The notes under the pieces were generated by a model. It searched no databases. It was not told the origin of the DNA and saw only the letters and a list, made by a program, of their open reading frames with translations. DNA of 64,000 bases from Virgibacillus salarius (GTDB lineage Bacteria; Bacillota; Bacilli; Bacillales; Amphibacillaceae), in NCBI RefSeq assembly GCF_039521925.1, contig NZ_BAAACY010000148.1, forward strand, positions 1 to 64,000, read 5' to 3'. The position numbers were made by a program, and so were the translations under genes. Shown piece after piece: positions 61,305 to 64,000 of this stretch; the stretch's first letter is position 1, and every line of letters begins with the position of its first letter.

Positions 61305-62585
61305 TTGAACAACAGTGAAGTATTAGTAAGTCTTGATATAGGTACATCAAAAATCAAAGTTATAATAGGTGAGGTTTTAAACGATTCATTAAACATCATT
61401 GGAGTTGGTTCTGCTAAATCAAATGGCATGAAGAAAGGTGCTATTATAGACATTGATCAGACAGTCCAGTCCATTAGAAATGCTGTTGAACAAGCAGAAC
61501 GTATGGTAGGCATGCAAATTGATAGTGTTGTAGTCGGCGTGAATGGAAATCACATTCAATTACAACCTTGTCACGGAGTAGTAGCGGTTCAAAGTGAAAA
61601 CCGTGAGATAAGTGATGATGATATTACGAGAGTGATTGATGGAGCCCAAGTTATGTCCATTCCTCCAGAACGTGAGATTATCGATGTCATACCTAAACAA
61701 TTTATTGTTGATGGGTTAGACGAGATTAATGATCCACGAGGAATGATTGGCGTACGATTAGAAATGGAAGGTACGATTATCACTTGCTCTAAGACGGTTT
61801 TACATAACATCTTAAAATGTGTGGAGCGAGCAAATCTCCAGGTTGCTGATATTTGTCTTCAACCACTTGCAGCTGGTACGACCGCCTTATCAAAGGATGA
61901 AAAGAACATGGGTGTCGCATTGATTGATGTTGGTGGTGGTTGCTCAACTGTATCTATTTTTGAAGGTGATCATCTTGTCTCAACAAGTGTCGTTCAATTG
62001 GGCGGTGACAATATTACAAAGGATCTGTCGATTGGGTTACGAACGTCTACAGAGGAGGCTGAAGATGTTAAACTAAATTATGGACATGCCTTTTATGATC
62101 ATGCTTTAGAGGAAGAAGTATTCGATGTTTCCATAATAGGAAGTAATACAAAGCAAACGTATAATCAATTGGAAATCTCAGATATGATAGAAGCTAGAAT
62201 GGAAGAAATTTTTGCGTTTGCTGAAAGAGAAATTAGAAAGATGGGCTATCATAGATTACCTGGTGGATATGTACTGACTGGAGGTACGATGGCTATGCCG
62301 GGTGTTCTGGAGCTTGCGGAGGATATATATCAATCCAATATTCGTATAGCGATTCCAGATTATATAGGTGTCAGAGAACCACAGTTTACTGCGGGGGTTG
62401 GAATCTTGCAATTTGCCTACCGTAATGCGAAAATACAAGGAAAAGAATTGTTTCCATCTGTTATCGAACAGAAACAAGAAATACAACCAAAGCGAGTAAA
62501 AAAACAGTCAAAATCAAATGAAGCAAAAGAAAATAATAAAAAAGAATCTGGAATAGCTAATTTGTTTAAGTATTTTTTTGATTAG
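61305..62585 (+). CDS. ftsA: Cell division protein FtsA
   Basis: 426 residues, an actin-like ATPase that ties FtsZ to the membrane. Phosphate-1 loop VSLDIGTSKIKVIIGEV (about 7-23), the SHS2 subdomain 1C (about 85-165), phosphate-2 VALIDVGGGCSTVSIFEGD near 205, and adenosine loop GGYVLTGGTMAMPG near 330. The C-terminal amphipathic membrane-targeting helix is SGIANLFKYFFD. TTG start at 61305 with GGGGGGTG 6-7 nt upstream gives MNNSEVLVSLDIG, matching relatives. Confidence 0.96.
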   Translation: MNNSEVLVSLDIGTSKIKVIIGEVLNDSLNIIGVGSAKSNGMKKGAIIDIDQTVQSIRNAVEQAERMVGMQIDSVVVGVNGNHIQLQPCHGVVAVQSENREISDDDITRVIDGAQVMSIPPEREIIDVIPKQFIVDGLDEINDPRGMIGVRLEMEGTIITCSKTVLHNILKCVERANLQVADICLQPLAAGTTALSKDEKNMGVALIDVGGGCSTVSIFEGDHLVSTSVVQLGGDNITKDLSIGLRTSTEEAEDVKLNYGHAFYDHALEEEVFDVSIIGSNTKQTYNQLEISDMIEARMEEIFAFAEREIRKMGYHRLPGGYVLTGGTMAMPGVLELAEDIYQSNIRIAIPDYIGVREPQFTAGVGILQFAYRNAKIQGKELFPSVIEQKQEIQPKRVKKQSKSNEAKENNKKESGIANLFKYFFD

Positions 62586-62700
62586 ACAATTATTTCCATC
62601 GACTTAAAAAGCAGTATTTTTTACTGTATACTTTAAGGTGACCTCTAATTAATTAGCTTCTAGAAACGCTTGTAATTTTGCATATTAGGAGGAACGAGAT

Positions 62701-63855
62701 ATGTTGGAGTTTGATACAAACATGGAAGAATTAGCCACAATAAAAGTAATTGGAGTTGGCGGTGGCGGTAATAATGCTGTTAACCGTATGATCGAACACG
62801 GCGTTGAAGGTGTAGAGTTTATCGCTGTAAATACAGATGCTCAAGCTTTAAATCTATCAAAAGCAGAATTGAAAATACAAATTGGTGGAAAATTAACTAG
62901 AGGATTAGGTGCTGGAGCTAATCCTGAAGTAGGCAAAAAAGCCGCAGAAGAAAGTAAAGAACAGCTTGAGGAAGTACTGCAAGGAGCAGATATGATATTT
63001 GTAACTGCTGGAATGGGTGGAGGTACTGGTACTGGTGCTGCTCCAGTTATTGCACAGATCGCAAAAGATCTTGGTGCCCTTACAGTAGGAGTAGTAACGC
63101 GTCCATTCTCTTTTGAAGGCCGAAGAAGATCCACGCAAGCAATTTCTGGAATTGAGTCATTAAAAGGTAGTGTGGATACATTAATTGTTATACCAAATGA
63201 TCGTCTTCTAGAGATAGTAGATAAAAATACACCAATGTTAGAAGCTTTCCGCGAAGCTGATAATGTATTGCGTCAGGGTGTACAAGGCATTTCAGATTTA
63301 ATTGCAAAACCAGGGCTAATCAATGTAGACTTTGCCGATGTTAAAACCATTATGTTTGATAAGGGCTCTGCCCTAATGGGGATTGGTGTAGCTACTGGTG
63401 AAACAAGGGCTACTGAGGCTGCTAAAAAAGCAATCTCTTCACCACTATTAGAAACCTCAATAGATGGCGCGCACGGCATCTTGATGAATATAACTGGGGG
63501 TACTAACTTAAGTCTGTATGAAGTTCAAGAAGCTGCTGATTTAGTTACTTCTGCTGCCGATAATGAAGTCAATGTAATCTTTGGATCGGTTATTAATGAA
63601 AACTTAAAAGATGAAATTGTTGTCACGGTTATAGCGACAGGCTTTGATGAATCTACTAAGAAAATGGAGCAGCAACCAAAACAGCATCGACCGGTAATTA
63701 ATCATCATCAGCATGCTGCTACTAGAGTAAATGAAGAACCACCTAGTAGAGAAAGAGAGAGTGAACCTGTTCAACAGCAAAGACCAAGACAAGAGGAAGA
63801 TGGTTTAGATATTCCAACTTTCTTAAGAAATCGAAACCGTAATCGAAATCGTTAA
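62701..63855 (+). CDS. ftsZ: Cell division GTPase FtsZ
   Basis: 384 residues, bacterial tubulin. GTP-binding G-box GMGGGTGTGAAPVIA (about 104-118) and N-terminal VIGVGGGGNNAVNRMIEHGV (about 15-34). The T7 loop is NVDFADVKTIM near 207-217. A Gln/His/Arg-rich linker follows from about 318. The conserved C-terminal peptide is DIPTFLRNRNRNRNR, which binds FtsA, SepF and EzrA; here it ends in an Asn-Arg repeat. ATG has AGGAGG 7-8 nt upstream. A terminator follows, then the repeat copy F. Confidence 0.97.
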   Translation: MLEFDTNMEELATIKVIGVGGGGNNAVNRMIEHGVEGVEFIAVNTDAQALNLSKAELKIQIGGKLTRGLGAGANPEVGKKAAEESKEQLEEVLQGADMIFVTAGMGGGTGTGAAPVIAQIAKDLGALTVGVVTRPFSFEGRRRSTQAISGIESLKGSVDTLIVIPNDRLLEIVDKNTPMLEAFREADNVLRQGVQGISDLIAKPGLINVDFADVKTIMFDKGSALMGIGVATGETRATEAAKKAISSPLLETSIDGAHGILMNITGGTNLSLYEVQEAADLVTSAADNEVNVIFGSVINENLKDEIVVTVIATGFDESTKKMEQQPKQHRPVINHHQHAATRVNEEPPSRERESEPVQQQRPRQEEDGLDIPTFLRNRNRNRNR

Positions 63856-63865
63856 TGATAAAAAG

Positions 63866-63902
63866 AAGGCAATGCTACTATTACGTGCATTGGCCTTTTT
63901 TA
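63866..63902 (+). terminator. Terminator of ftsAZ
   Basis: AAGGCAATGC pairs with GCATTGGCCTT (one bulge), followed by TTTT. Confidence 0.85.
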
Positions 63903-63903
63903 T

Positions 63904-64000
63904 TGTCAAAGAAATTATAAAATTAGTCCATGTGGATACATAGGAGCGTGTTGAGCCGCGTCGAGCGTAAACGCCCTACGATAAGTCATCATCAGTTCGC
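63904..64000 (+). repeat. Terminator-docked repeat, copy F (cut by window end)
   Basis: Starts TGTCAAAGAAATTATAAAAT one to two bases after the ftsZ terminator T-run and continues GTCCATGTGGATACATAGGA, GTTGAGCCGCGTCGAGCG, then ATAAGTCATCATCAGTTCGC at the window edge. The CAGAAACGAGGCGA block is absent, so this copy is internally shortened. Confidence 0.75.

Overview
The window is a contiguous piece of a low-GC Firmicute chromosome. It most resembles an Oceanobacillus-like, spore-forming Bacillaceae. The gene order follows the Bacillus subtilis pdh-to-ftsZ segment (pdhABCD, sr1, speA, yktA/B, ykzI, suhB, yla genes, ftsW, pycA, ctaA-ctaG, ylb genes, rpmF, bshC, mraZ to ftsZ) almost gene for gene. 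Sporulation genes (spoVD, spoVE, ylbJ, gerR/ylbO), a bacillithiol enzyme (bshC), a meso-DAP type MurE and a caa3 oxidase fit an aerobic endospore former. A BCCT transporter suggests osmoadaptation. The genus is inference from synteny and codon style only.

Layout. 1-513: 5' end of an IS1182-type transposase interrupted by an assembly gap (N run 254-328). 952-5722: pyruvate dehydrogenase operon. 5947-9366: accessory genes (lipoprotein, BCCT transporter, polysaccharide deacetylase) and a dead IS1182 fragment. 9426-9683: a clear SR1 dual-function RNA gene with SR1P peptide and two CcpN-type operators. 9796-18459: speA, yktA, an IS200/IS605 relic, yktB, ykzI, suhB and small yla genes. 18659-23265: ftsW overlapping pycA. 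23429-32100: heme A synthesis and caa3 oxidase genes. 32134-45407: ylb block (CAP-domain protein, ricF, rsmD-coaD, ylbJ, ddcP/ylbL, tmcAL, ylbN-rpmF, gerR, ylbP and others). 45497-63855: bshC and the division/cell-wall cluster mraZ, rsmH, ftsL, pbpB, spoVD, murE, murF, mraY, murD, spoVE, divIB, ftsA, ftsZ.

The genes form coherent modules. Pyruvate flows to acetyl-CoA (pdh) or oxaloacetate (pycA), with SR1/CcpN as a glycolysis/gluconeogenesis switch between them. CtaA/CtaB make heme A for CtaC-F, with CtaG and a CtaM-like protein as assembly factors. The final 16 kb makes lipid-linked peptidoglycan precursors and the divisome, with SpoVD/SpoVE as the sporulation branch.

The least explained content lies between genes. 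A ~200 bp repeat (six copies here) sits, always in the same orientation, directly after the T-tract of a terminator. A second ~290 bp element has ends matching the IS1182-type IS at the left edge, carries its own terminator hairpin, and in one place has been split by the first repeat. Other points: a three-box MraZ operator upstream of mraZ, a hairpin that buries the spoVE ribosome site, and an IS605 relic that still keeps an omega-RNA-like 3' end.
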